Position numbers and translations under genes: made by a program
Assembly (NCBI RefSeq): GCF_003966145.1
Contig: NZ_RXNR01000004.1
Coordinates: 1-64,000, forward strand
Source: Lysinibacillus telephonicus
GTDB taxonomy: Bacteria; Bacillota; Bacilli; Bacillales_A; Planococcaceae
Reading direction: 5' to 3'
Length of the DNA stretch: 64,000 bases
Notes under the pieces: generated by a model
Told to the model about the DNA's origin: nothing
What the model saw: the letters and a program-made list of their open reading frames with translations, nothing else
Database searches by the model: none
Part shown: positions 6,748 through 15,469 of the stretch, one piece after another
Layout of the letters: every line of letters starts with the position of its first letter
How positions within the stretch are numbered: position 1 is the first letter of the stretch

Positions 6748-7596
6748 ATGGACAATGGGTTGGAACGTATTAGACAAGGTATTCCAATATTAAAACCATC
6801 AGAAAAGAAAGTATCAGATTATATTTTGAACAACCCAAAAGACGTTTTGCATATGCCGATTGCACAATTATCTAAAGCAACGAATACAAGCGAGGCAACC
6901 ATTATACGTATGTGCAAAGCTCTTCAGTTTAAGGGATACAGGGATTTAAAGCTAAGTATTGCTGCTGCAATTCCGCAAAATAAACCGATTGAGCATAACT
7001 ACCAAGAAATTTCTGCTGAAACAAGTCTTTCTGAAACAATTCAACAAATTGTCTCTAATAATATTTATTCCATTAAAAATATTACTGCAGTCAATGATGA
7101 AGAAGATTTAAAAAAAGTAATTCATGCATTAAATACTGCAAGGAAAATAATCATTATTGGCGTAGGTGCTTCAGCGATTGTTGCACTGGATTTTGAACAA
7201 AAATTAAAACGCATTAATAAATGGTGTGAAGCATTAACAGATAGCCATTCACAATTAGTATCAGTAACGAACTTAAATAAAGAAGATGTACTTTTTGCAA
7301 TTTCATATTCAGGAGAAACAAAAGAAATACTTAATTCAGTAAGTATAGCGAAGGAAAATAATACGAAAATAATTTCACTAACTAGTTATAGTAATAACAC
7401 ATTACAAAAAACTTCAACATTCACTCTATTTGTAACCTCAACAGAAAATACAATACGAAGTGCTGCAACCGCCTCTAGAATTTCACAACTTACCCTAATC
7501 GATATTTTATATACAGGAATAGCCTCTATACATTTTGATGAATCAGTAAATTATCTAGAGAAAACTAGAGAAGTAATAACAAGGTTTTCAAAATAA
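6748..7596 (+). CDS. murR: MurR/RpiR family transcriptional regulator
   Basis: The 282-residue protein combines an N-terminal RpiR-type helix-turn-helix (about 1-78; LSKATNTSEATIIRMCKALQ is the recognition region) with a C-terminal SIS sugar-isomerase domain. The SIS part (about 105-250) shows IIIIGVGASAIVALDFEQKL and VLFAISYSGETKEILN, which bind phosphosugars. ATG 6748 follows GAGTTAGGTGAT. It is the first gene of a cluster that includes MurQ, NagA and NagB, so the natural effector is probably MurNAc-6-phosphate or GlcNAc-6-phosphate, as for MurR proteins. It likely acts at the TGTAGTT palindrome upstream and perhaps at the repeat before the next gene. Confidence 0.9.
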   Translation: MDNGLERIRQGIPILKPSEKKVSDYILNNPKDVLHMPIAQLSKATNTSEATIIRMCKALQFKGYRDLKLSIAAAIPQNKPIEHNYQEISAETSLSETIQQIVSNNIYSIKNITAVNDEEDLKKVIHALNTARKIIIIGVGASAIVALDFEQKLKRINKWCEALTDSHSQLVSVTNLNKEDVLFAISYSGETKEILNSVSIAKENNTKIISLTSYSNNTLQKTSTFTLFVTSTENTIRSAATASRISQLTLIDILYTGIASIHFDESVNYLEKTREVITRFSK

Positions 7597-7656
7597 CAAA
7601 ATATTAATATTGTAAGCCAAAACGTTTAAGTTTGTTTAATTGGTATTAACCATTAA

Positions 7657-7689
7657 TCACTACAAAACTATTATTCTATTTTGTAGTGA
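7657..7689. promoter_or_regulatory. Long inverted repeat before the binding-protein gene
   Basis: TCACTACAAAA (7657-7667) and TTTTGTAGTGA (7679-7689) are perfect 11-bp arms around an 11-base loop. No T run follows, so it is probably not a plain terminator. The ACTACA/TGTAGT core is shared with the palindrome at 6712-6726, which suggests a second binding site or a structured leader. Confidence 0.6.
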
Positions 7690-7727
7690 ATAACAGGTTT
7701 ACATAAATTGAAAAAGAGGTGTTGAAA

Positions 7728-9116
7728 TTGAAGAATTCGGTTTACAAAAAAAGCTGGTTATTTTTGCTCGCTGCACTTCTTCTCTTTGTTCTAGCTGCAT
7801 GTACTAATGATACAACCTCAGAGGATACTGAAACAGAACAACCAGAAACTACAGATGAAGGAACGGAAGAAGCAGGCTCTGGCGAAATTTCAGGACAATT
7901 AGAAATACAATATTTCGTAGGTGGATATGGAGATGAATGGTGGAAAACAGTCATCGAAGATTTCAAAAAAGCTTATCCTGATGTAGAAGTTATTGAACAT
8001 GCTGGTCCAGATATTAATACAGAAATGAACACAAGATGGATTTCGAATGATCCACCTGATGTAGTTTACATTGATGGAAATGGCTCTAGTGAAACACAAA
8101 TGATTAGTGAAGGGCAACTAATGGATATTAGTGAATGGGCTAAAGGCATCACTATGGAAAATGGAACGCCATTATTAGATAGCTTTATTTCGCCAGCTGA
8201 GGAATTAGATGGCGGGAAAATTTATAGTTTACCTCTTGTGTTTGATACTTGGGGCGTTTGGTATGACGGTAACTGGTTTGAAGAACAAGGCTGGGAAGCA
8301 CCAACCGACTTTGATAGTTGGATAGAATCCATGAAAACTATAAAAGAAGAGGCTGGTATTGCACCATTTATTACGACTGGTCAATATGCTCAATACTTCC
8401 AACGAGGCGTCCTATATCCTGCCTTTGCTGCTGCAGGTGGTGAAGAGCTTCTAAATAATTTATCAAATGGCGTTGTTGAGGCATGGGAAAGCGAAGAAGC
8501 GTTAGAGGTTATGAAGAAAGTTGAAAAAATTGTAGATGAAGGTTTAGTAGATGAAGGTTTTGCAGCATACAGTCATACACAATCACAAATGAATTTCTTG
8601 CTGCATAAAAATGCCTACATTCCAGTTGGCTTCTGGCTGCCAAATGAAATGATTAACGATACACCTGAAGGATTTGAATATTCATTTGTACCAACACCAA
8701 TGAATGATTCTGGAAATCCAATGGCATTAATCCCAGATATTCGTCCTGTTGCAATTGCACAAGAAGCAGATAATCCTGAAGCGGCAAAAGCCTTCCTTGA
8801 ATTTATCTTTACAGAAAAATATGCTCAAGCATTTGCTGAATCAACTGGCGCTATTATGAACTTAAAAAATATTGATCTCTCTGCAAATAATAACGTTCCT
8901 TCATTTTTAAAAGGAATTAATGAGATGATTAATAACCCTGGAGCAATTCAAATTTACGAAAGAAATACTCCGGTAGATGCTAAAGAACAGGAAATAAATG
9001 TTGAAATAACTAATGAAATCAAATTACAAATTGTCGAGATTTTAATGGGCAGAATTGATGCAGAAGAATTTGTTCAAAGAATGACAAATAAAGCAAAAGA
9101 ATTACGGGGAAGTTAA
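7728..9116 (+). CDS. Sugar ABC transporter substrate-binding lipoprotein
   Basis: Extracellular solute-binding protein family 1, about 462 residues. TTG 7728 is chosen because AAAAAGAGGTG ends 6 bases before it; GTG 7719 lies inside that site. A lipoprotein signal, WLFLLAALLLFVLAAC, puts the modified Cys near residue 25. An acidic linker (about 28-55) follows, then the family-1 fold with YFVGGYGDEWWKTVIEDFKK. It sits in front of two MalF/MalG-like permeases, an AmiE-like amidase, an amino-sugar kinase and MurQ. The ligand is therefore probably MurNAc, GlcNAc, a disaccharide or a MurNAc-peptide; this is inferred from context. A fold-back element separates it from the permeases. Confidence 0.88.
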   Translation: MKNSVYKKSWLFLLAALLLFVLAACTNDTTSEDTETEQPETTDEGTEEAGSGEISGQLEIQYFVGGYGDEWWKTVIEDFKKAYPDVEVIEHAGPDINTEMNTRWISNDPPDVVYIDGNGSSETQMISEGQLMDISEWAKGITMENGTPLLDSFISPAEELDGGKIYSLPLVFDTWGVWYDGNWFEEQGWEAPTDFDSWIESMKTIKEEAGIAPFITTGQYAQYFQRGVLYPAFAAAGGEELLNNLSNGVVEAWESEEALEVMKKVEKIVDEGLVDEGFAAYSHTQSQMNFLLHKNAYIPVGFWLPNEMINDTPEGFEYSFVPTPMNDSGNPMALIPDIRPVAIAQEADNPEAAKAFLEFIFTEKYAQAFAESTGAIMNLKNIDLSANNNVPSFLKGINEMINNPGAIQIYERNTPVDAKEQEINVEITNEIKLQIVEILMGRIDAEEFVQRMTNKAKELRGS

Positions 9117-9171
9117 TCTTTTTAAATAGTGCTACTAGAAACTAAGAAAAGTAGCAATTAATGTTGAAAGA

Positions 9172-9353
9172 TGATAAAAATCTGCAGGACTCTACAGGAA
9201 AAGCGTGCGGCTGATACCCCACAGGCTCACGGGTGTTAAAAGTGAACGAAGCATATTAACACCACAACCTTGTGGCAACGGCTTTGTGACTAACATCGTG
9301 TAGGCCTGAGGAGGCTCAGGCCACGCCTGTGGAAAGGGAGCAGATTTTTATCA
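9172..9353. repeat. Fold-back repeat element with perfect 14-bp inverted ends
   Basis: TGATAAAAATCTGC (9172-9185) is repeated in inverse orientation as GCAGATTTTTATCA (9340-9353). The 182-bp interior is clearly richer in G+C than its surroundings and contains further self-complementary parts, for example GCCTGAG/CTCAGGC at 9304-9320. It encodes no protein. It resembles the non-coding palindromic repeats scattered in Bacillaceae/Planococcaceae genomes. A related element is at 44446-44649. It sits inside the transport operon, between the binding protein and its permeases, and could cap or attenuate the mRNA. Confidence 0.75.
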
Positions 9354-9388
9354 ATCTCTACATAATTTAATAGAAAGAGGTGATGGGT

Positions 9389-10282
9389 GTGGTTCAATCA
9401 AAAAAACAAAAATATCTCTTTTTGTCTTTTTGTTTACTCCCAACCTTTATAGTGTTCTGTATATTTACTGTCTACCCGATGCTAGGGGGGCTTTATTTTT
9501 CTTTCTTTGATTGGTCAGGTACTAGCTCTGTAAAAGAATTTATTGGATTAGACAATTATAAGCAGCTATTAAATGATTCTGTAATTCCAAAAGCGATATT
9601 AAACGATTACTTTTTCGTATTCGTAAAGGTTTTTGGAATAATGATTTTATCACTTTTTTTCGCTGTAGCATTAACACAGCTTCGTATTAAAGAGGCACCG
9701 TTTTATCGAATTGTGTTCTTTTTTCCGAATATAATGTCTGTCGTAGTAATAGGGATATTATGGCAATTTATTTATGATCCGAATATTGGAATTGTAAATA
9801 GCTTATTAAAAGCAATTGGTCTAGAACAATGGGCAAAACCATGGTTAGGGGATATGACATGGGCATTGCCAAGTATTGCGATACCTGCAATTTGGGCAGG
9901 GATAGGACTATTTATGCTATTGTTAATGGGCGGCATTACGAGTATTTCAAAGAGCTTATATGAGGCCGCGGAAATTGATGGAGCTAGCGAATGGCAGCAG
10001 TTTTGGAAGATAACGGTTCCGTTAATTTGGCCGCAAATCAAAACGTCAATTATCTATATTGTTATTACTTCTTTAAATGGATCCTTTGTTCTTGTTCAAG
10101 TTATGACTGGTGGAGGACCTGGAATTGCAACAGAAGTTTTAGGATCTTATTTATATCAAAGGGCATTTGAAGATTTTAAATTTGGTTATGGGGCTGCGAT
10201 TGGCGTATTAATTCTAGTTATATCACTTTTAACTGTAATCATTTTGCAATTCATATTGAAAAAGGAAAAAGTTGAGTATTAG
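9389..10282 (+). CDS. Sugar ABC transporter permease, MalF-like
   Basis: About 297 residues with six membrane segments. GTG 9389 is preferred because AAAGAGGTG ends about 6 bases earlier; ATG 9383 is too close to that site. The EAA loop that contacts the ATPase is present as EAAEIDGASEWQQFWKITVP (about 195-214). It pairs with the permease that starts 17 bases downstream. There is no ATPase next to it; the MsmX-like ATPase at 16258 in the same cluster probably energises it. The cluster context suggests amino-sugar or muropeptide uptake. Confidence 0.9.
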   Translation: MVQSKKQKYLFLSFCLLPTFIVFCIFTVYPMLGGLYFSFFDWSGTSSVKEFIGLDNYKQLLNDSVIPKAILNDYFFVFVKVFGIMILSLFFAVALTQLRIKEAPFYRIVFFFPNIMSVVVIGILWQFIYDPNIGIVNSLLKAIGLEQWAKPWLGDMTWALPSIAIPAIWAGIGLFMLLLMGGITSISKSLYEAAEIDGASEWQQFWKITVPLIWPQIKTSIIYIVITSLNGSFVLVQVMTGGGPGIATEVLGSYLYQRAFEDFKFGYGAAIGVLILVISLLTVIILQFILKKEKVEY

Positions 10283-10298
10283 GAGGGAGGTCATAAAT

Positions 10299-11126
10299 AT
10301 GATTAGGGCTTTATCTAGATTAGCTGTAAGAATTCCATTATTGATTTGGTCTTTTATCGTCGTTTTCCCTCTAATATGGATGTTTATTGGTGCATTTAAA
10401 ACGAATGCAGAAATTTTTGCTTCACCATGGGCTTTACCCCAAAAGCTAAACTTCCACAATTTTGTCTCTGCTTGGTCGGATTACAGCATTGGAAGTGCCT
10501 TTGCAAATAGTTTGTTTGTTACCCTTTTAGGAACATTGTTATGCTTAGCCTTTTCCATCCCAACAGCATATGCACTTGAAAGATTGCGTTTTAAAGGAAG
10601 CGAAATCTTACTGAACACTTATTTAGCCTCAATGATGATTCCTTCAGTTTTAGGATGGATTCCTTTATTCTTTTTACTATTAAAATTTAACATGCTGGAT
10701 AATTTATGGGCATTGTCTTTAATTTATGCTGTATCCCATATTCCATTCACTATTTTCATTTTAATTAGTTTTATGGGAAATGTACCAAAAGAATTGGAAG
10801 AAGCAGCAGCTATTGATGGTATGACTCCTTACGGTATTCTTTTTAAAATTGTAACTCCGTTAGTAAAATCAGGTATTATAACAGCTTCGATTTTAAACGC
10901 CATATCCTTCTGGAATGAGTATTTTATGGCTTTAATTTTATTGCAGGAAGATAGTAAAAATACTTTGGGTGTCGCAATGGATTTATTAAAAACAAATGCA
11001 CAATATGAAAGTGCTTGGGGTGTACTGTTTGCAGGTCTTTGTATAGCGGTAATTCCAGTAATTATATTCTATTCTATATTCCAACGCCATATTGTCAAAG
11101 GAATGACAGAAGGTGCGATTAAGTAA
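10299..11126 (+). CDS. Sugar ABC transporter permease, MalG-like
   Basis: About 275 residues, six membrane segments. ATG 10299 follows AGGAGGGAGG at a good distance; the longer frame from 10272 overlaps the previous gene without a ribosome site. The EAA motif reads EEAAAIDGMTPYGILFKIVT (about 168-187). It is the second half of the transmembrane channel with the preceding permease. The family typically imports oligosaccharides or amino sugars; the substrate is inferred from the neighbouring MurNAc/GlcNAc catabolic genes. Confidence 0.9.
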   Translation: MIRALSRLAVRIPLLIWSFIVVFPLIWMFIGAFKTNAEIFASPWALPQKLNFHNFVSAWSDYSIGSAFANSLFVTLLGTLLCLAFSIPTAYALERLRFKGSEILLNTYLASMMIPSVLGWIPLFFLLLKFNMLDNLWALSLIYAVSHIPFTIFILISFMGNVPKELEEAAAIDGMTPYGILFKIVTPLVKSGIITASILNAISFWNEYFMALILLQEDSKNTLGVAMDLLKTNAQYESAWGVLFAGLCIAVIPVIIFYSIFQRHIVKGMTEGAIK

Positions 11127-11174
11127 TAGCGAAATAGAATATTAGATAATTGTTACGTTTGGAAGGGGAATGTA

Positions 11175-12215
11175 ATGTTTCAGAAAGTTTCGGAATTTTT
11201 AAAAAAAGAAGTACAAGAAGAACATATACCTGGCGTGGTCATTGGCGTTACAACAGCAGAAACAACAATCTACCAACAAGCCTTCGGATATGCTCATTAC
11301 TCAAAAAAGATCCCCATGACTAAGGAAACAGTTTTCGACTTAGCCTCTCTAACAAAGGTGATTGCTACGCTGCCTTCTATTCTGCAACTGTTGGATAAAG
11401 GCGAGCTAGATTTAGACGATTCTTTTGCATACTATTTTCCACAATTTGAGAAATATCATGGGGAACTTACAATAAAGCATTTATTAACACATACGAGTGG
11501 TTTTCAGCCTGAGATTAAATTCTATCAAAAGGACATCTCAAAAAATAAAACGGTATCTTTTATATCAAAAGTTAAAGATAAGAAAAAAACAGGGAAACAG
11601 GTAATTTATAGTGATTTGAATTTTATGCTTCTTGGCAGTCTTGTGGAAAAGGTTACAGGAATGTCCTTAGCCGAATATACAACTAAGTTCATTTATGAAC
11701 CATTAGGAATGAAAAAAACATATTTTAATCCTCCGAAAGATGAATTAAATCACATTGCAGCAACTGAATTTATTGAATCCTTAAACGACTTTCAATGGGG
11801 AAAGGTTCATGACGAAAATGCCCACTATTTTGGTGGTATAAGTGGACATGCCGGTTTATTTTCCAATCTAGAGGATCTATCTTTATTTGCAAGAATGATT
11901 TTAAACGATGGCGTTCATAAGGAAAGTAGGATTCTTTCATCACAATCCATTGCGTTAAGTTCGGAATCATTTACAAAAAATTTAAATTTAAATAGAGGGT
12001 TAGGTTGGCAGTTGTATGATACCCCTTCATTTTCAGGGCAATTTTTGCAAAATGGTTTTGGTCATACAGGCTTTACTGGAACATCAATTTGGTTTTCTAA
12101 GGAAAGGCATTATGCAGTAATTCTACTTACAAATCGTGTACATTTTGGTCGGAAAACAGATATTAGTCGACTGAGAAGAATTGTTCATAACTTAATAGCA
12201 CTGGAAACGACGTGA
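11175..12215 (+). CDS. amiE: Serine hydrolase, AmiE-like MurNAc-peptide amidase
   Basis: The 346-residue protein has the beta-lactamase/penicillin-binding fold of the serine hydrolase family. It carries SLTK (Ser58-Lys61), YSDLN (Tyr145) and HTG near residue 297. In B. subtilis the homologous AmiE (YbbE) removes the stem peptide from MurNAc and is encoded in the murein recycling operon. Unlike that exported enzyme, the start here (MFQKVSEFLKKEVQEEHIPG) has no signal peptide, so it probably works in the cytoplasm on imported MurNAc-peptides. ATG 11175 follows GGAAGGGGAATGT. It could also be another esterase of this family, but the position next to MurQ and an amino-sugar kinase favours the amidase role. 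Confidence 0.75.
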   Translation: MFQKVSEFLKKEVQEEHIPGVVIGVTTAETTIYQQAFGYAHYSKKIPMTKETVFDLASLTKVIATLPSILQLLDKGELDLDDSFAYYFPQFEKYHGELTIKHLLTHTSGFQPEIKFYQKDISKNKTVSFISKVKDKKKTGKQVIYSDLNFMLLGSLVEKVTGMSLAEYTTKFIYEPLGMKKTYFNPPKDELNHIAATEFIESLNDFQWGKVHDENAHYFGGISGHAGLFSNLEDLSLFARMILNDGVHKESRILSSQSIALSSESFTKNLNLNRGLGWQLYDTPSFSGQFLQNGFGHTGFTGTSIWFSKERHYAVILLTNRVHFGRKTDISRLRRIVHNLIALETT

Positions 12216-12241
12216 ACTTTCAAAATAAAGAGGGAGCGATT

Positions 12242-13234
12242 ATGGAACTTAAAAAAACAGAGAAAAGATGGATTGGTATAGATGGGGGAGGGTCAAAAAC
12301 AAGTTGTGTAATAGGAGATGAACAGGGACAGATTTTATCATTTGCCTTAGGCACATCTAGCAATATACACTCCATTTCACCTCAAAATGTTTTTCATACT
12401 CTAACTCAATTAATTAACAAAGTAATAGAGGAGTCCAAATCCACAATTCATCAGATTGAATCGATTCAACTTTGCTTAGCTGGTGCTGACAGAGAGAATG
12501 ATCAAAAAGTGATTACAGAATTTTTTAAAGATACTCTATATGAAGAGAAAATAAAGATTAGAAATGATGCAGAAGCTGCTTTAGCTTCGGGTACATGGGG
12601 ACAATCTGGGATTCTATTAATAGCAGGCACAGGTTCAATTGTTTATGTAATTTGCAATGAAACAAATGAAAGAATGCGTGTCGGAGGGTGGGGCTACTTG
12701 CTCGGAGATGAAGGAAGTGGATTTTACATTGGGCAGAGAGCATTGAGAGCAGTTCTGAAAGCATACGACTGCAGAGGCCAAAAAACAGTTTTAACAAATC
12801 TAGTATTAGATCATTTTAAAGTACAACAGGTGCCAGAACTCCTAAAGCTGTATTCAGATGAAAATTATGTGCCAGAAGTGGCAAGAATCTCCCAACTTGT
12901 ATTGGAGGCTGCGAAAAAAGAGGATCCGGTTGCAATAGAGATTTTGCAGGATGCTGTTTTCGAGCTAGTTCAAATGGTGAAGGTGGCTTACCACCATTCT
13001 GCATACAAAAAATTAATGCTTGTATTACATGGTGGACTTTTTTCAGATGCGTATTTTAAAAATTTATTTCTGAAAAATTTAAAACCAGTTATTGGAGATG
13101 TCGAAATCGCTCAACCAGAATTACCAGCAGTACTTGGTGCGTATTTATTAGCGATTAAAGAATCTGGTCTATTAATTGACGACAAGTTCAAAAAGAATAT
13201 TAACTTTTCTTGGAATAAGTTAAATCATCAATAA
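12242..13234 (+). CDS. BadF/BadG-type amino-sugar kinase (GlcNAc/MurNAc kinase)
   Basis: About 330 residues of the ASKHA fold. ATG 12242 follows AGAGGGAGCGATT; a GTG at 12212 is in frame but overlaps the previous stop. The phosphate-1 loop is GIDGGGSKTSCVIGD (about 13-27), the phosphate-2/connect region GILLIAGTGSIVYVI (about 122-136), and GGWGYLLGDEGSGFYIGQRA (about 147-166) is the sugar-binding signature of this kinase family. Clostridial MurK, of the same family, phosphorylates both MurNAc and GlcNAc. Placed just before MurQ, it most likely makes MurNAc-6-P and GlcNAc-6-P from sugars that enter unphosphorylated through the ABC transporter. Confidence 0.82.
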   Translation: MELKKTEKRWIGIDGGGSKTSCVIGDEQGQILSFALGTSSNIHSISPQNVFHTLTQLINKVIEESKSTIHQIESIQLCLAGADRENDQKVITEFFKDTLYEEKIKIRNDAEAALASGTWGQSGILLIAGTGSIVYVICNETNERMRVGGWGYLLGDEGSGFYIGQRALRAVLKAYDCRGQKTVLTNLVLDHFKVQQVPELLKLYSDENYVPEVARISQLVLEAAKKEDPVAIEILQDAVFELVQMVKVAYHHSAYKKLMLVLHGGLFSDAYFKNLFLKNLKPVIGDVEIAQPELPAVLGAYLLAIKESGLLIDDKFKKNINFSWNKLNHQ

Positions 13235-13291
13235 AAGGATGCAGTTTGAAGAGGTGCTTAAGACGCATTCTTAAGTAAAGGAGTTTTATGT

Positions 13292-14209
13292 ATGGAACTA
13301 TCAAAACTGACGACAGAGAGTAGAAATCCTGCTAGTACAATGTTAGATCAGATGACTATAATGGAAATTTTACAAACAATAAACAATGAAGACAAATCAG
13401 TTGCCTTTGCTGTTGAAGAAGTATTGCCAGTAGTAAAAAGGGTTATTGAGAAAACAGTGGAGTCGTTAACAAATGGAGGAAGACTTTTTTATATTGGATC
13501 CGGTACGAGTGGCAGAATTGGCATGATGGATGCTTCTGAATGTCCTCCAACATTTATGACTTCTCCAGAAATGGTACAAACGATTATGGCAGGTGGGAAT
13601 AAAGCCTTTTTTCAAGCGGTTGAAAATGCAGAGGATGACGAGAATCAGGGAGAGATCGATTTAATTTCAAGAAATCTAACGAAAAATGATGTGGTCATTG
13701 GGATAACTGCTAGTGGTAGAACTCCTTATCCTATTGGTGGTATTAAATATGCTAAAAAAATTGGTGCATTTACTGTAGGACTTTCAAGCAATACCAACTC
13801 ACTCATTAATCAATATACAGATGAGGGGATTGAGGTTGTAGTAGGTCCTGAAGTATTAACGGGTTCGACAAGAATGAAAGCAGCAACTGCTCATAAATTG
13901 ATTTTAAATATGATAAGTACAGCAACAATGGTGAAACTAGGGAAAGTATACGAAAATCTTATGGTCGATGTTAATGCCAATAATTTCAAGCTAAAGGAAA
14001 GAGCGAAAAATATCCTTATGGAGACTACCCACATTTCCTATGAAAAAGCGGAAAACGTATTAGAGGAAACAAACTACGAAGTAAAACCTGCAATCGTTAT
14101 GATGAAAACCAATTCCAGCTATCAACAATCACAATCTGCTCTACAAATTTGCAATGGAAATGTAGGGCAAACGATAACTTATTTGTTAAACAATAAGACC
14201 ATTGAATGA
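13292..14209 (+). CDS. murQ: N-acetylmuramic acid 6-phosphate etherase MurQ
   Basis: The 305-residue protein shows the full MurQ signature: LTTESRNPASTMLDQM (about 5-20), RLFYIGSGTSGRIGMMDASE (about 63-82) of the SIS domain, and VIGITASGRTPYPIGGIKYA (about 133-152). PEVLTGSTRMKAATAHKLIL (about 187-206) completes the pattern. It cleaves the lactyl ether of MurNAc-6-P to give GlcNAc-6-P and D-lactate in the cytoplasm. ATG 13292 follows AAAGGAG. The C-terminal helical domain is present, so the gene is complete. It links the kinase upstream to NagA and NagB downstream. Confidence 0.97.
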   Translation: MELSKLTTESRNPASTMLDQMTIMEILQTINNEDKSVAFAVEEVLPVVKRVIEKTVESLTNGGRLFYIGSGTSGRIGMMDASECPPTFMTSPEMVQTIMAGGNKAFFQAVENAEDDENQGEIDLISRNLTKNDVVIGITASGRTPYPIGGIKYAKKIGAFTVGLSSNTNSLINQYTDEGIEVVVGPEVLTGSTRMKAATAHKLILNMISTATMVKLGKVYENLMVDVNANNFKLKERAKNILMETTHISYEKAENVLEETNYEVKPAIVMMKTNSSYQQSQSALQICNGNVGQTITYLLNNKTIE

Positions 14210-14296
14210 TTGAAGAATGATAGAAGAACCTTCTTACTTTACAAAAAACTTAGAGAATTGTATGGGTAAATCCTCATAAAGAAAGGGTAATAATTA

Positions 14297-15469
14297 ATGA
14301 CACAACAAATGGACCATATTCTAATTAAAAACGGAACTGTTTATTTAGAAAATAGTATTTTAAAAAAAGCTTCTATTTTAATAGCAGAAGGAAAAATTAC
14401 AAAAATTATTTTGGATGATGTTATAAACATTGAAAATTTAACTGTTGTTGATGCCACTAATCTTTATATTATTCCTGGTTTTATTGATGGACATATCCAT
14501 GGAGCGCGCGGTTTTGATGTGATGGATGCTACAGAAGAGGCACTTGATACAATTGCGCAATATTTACCTCAGGAAGGGGTAACGAGTTTTCTTGCTACAA
14601 CGATTACCCAGTCACATAAAAATATCGAAAAAGCATTAGTAAATGCAGCACAATACAAAAATAAACCGAAGCAGGCAGAAATGATTGGAGTGCATCTGGA
14701 AGGTCCATTTGTAAATGAAAAAAAAGCTGGTGCACAACCAAAGAAATATATCGAATTGCCAAGTATTGAACTATTTAAAAAGTGGCAAGAGCTTGCAAAC
14801 TATAAAATTAAAACAATTACTTTAGCACCTGAACTAGATGAAAAGGGAGAATTTATCCGTTATTTATTTAATGCGGGTATAAATGTTTCAGCAGGACATA
14901 CTGATGCAAGTTTTCATCAAATAAAAACGGCAGTTGAGCGTGGAGTTCGACAACTAACTCATCTGTGTAATGCAATGAATGGAATTCATCATCGGGATAT
15001 TGGTGCTGTCGGAGCTGCTTTTCAATTAACCCCATTAAGGTCAGAACTAATTGCGGATGGAATACATGTTTCGCAAGAAATGCTGCAAATCGTTTATGAC
15101 AATATCGGCAGTGAAAGAATTATTCTAGTATCGGATGCGATGAGGGCAAAGTCGCTTGGACCAGGTGACTATGAGTTAGGAGGTCAGCTAGTAAAAGTGA
15201 TTAAAGATAAGGCTGTTTTAAAAGATGGAACATTAGCAGGCAGTATTTTAAAAATGCAAGATGCTGCTTTACAGATGCTTAGATTAGAAAACGTAACTAT
15301 TCAAGATATTATAAAAATGACTTCTACAAATATAGCAAAGCAGCTTGGTATTGATGATAGGAAAGGGGTTATCGAAAATGGGAGGGATGCTGATATAGTA
15401 ATTATTGATTCAAATTTTACAATCAAGTACACAATCTGTCGCGGTCAAATTTCTTACAAGGGAAAATGA
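14297..15469 (+). CDS. nagA: N-acetylglucosamine-6-phosphate deacetylase NagA
   Basis: A 390-residue amidohydrolase. Metal and substrate residues are visible in FIDGHIHGARGFDV (about 62-75), IGVHLEGPFVNEKKAG, VSAGHTDASFHQ and RQLTHLCNAMNGIHHRDIGA. The catalytic Asp is in ILVSDAMRAKSLGPGDYELG (about 275-294). The enzyme removes the acetyl group from GlcNAc-6-P. ATG 14297 follows GAAAGGGTAAT. Its stop overlaps the start of nagB by four bases, so the two are translationally coupled. Length is normal for the family. Confidence 0.96.
   Translation: MTQQMDHILIKNGTVYLENSILKKASILIAEGKITKIILDDVINIENLTVVDATNLYIIPGFIDGHIHGARGFDVMDATEEALDTIAQYLPQEGVTSFLATTITQSHKNIEKALVNAAQYKNKPKQAEMIGVHLEGPFVNEKKAGAQPKKYIELPSIELFKKWQELANYKIKTITLAPELDEKGEFIRYLFNAGINVSAGHTDASFHQIKTAVERGVRQLTHLCNAMNGIHHRDIGAVGAAFQLTPLRSELIADGIHVSQEMLQIVYDNIGSERIILVSDAMRAKSLGPGDYELGGQLVKVIKDKAVLKDGTLAGSILKMQDAALQMLRLENVTIQDIIKMTSTNIAKQLGIDDRKGVIENGRDADIVIIDSNFTIKYTICRGQISYKGK

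Noticed and set aside
9181-9360. Possible T-box or riboswitch between the binding protein and permease genes
   Set aside because: No T-box sequence or tRNA-like pairing was found, and the perfect inverted tips point to a repeat element.
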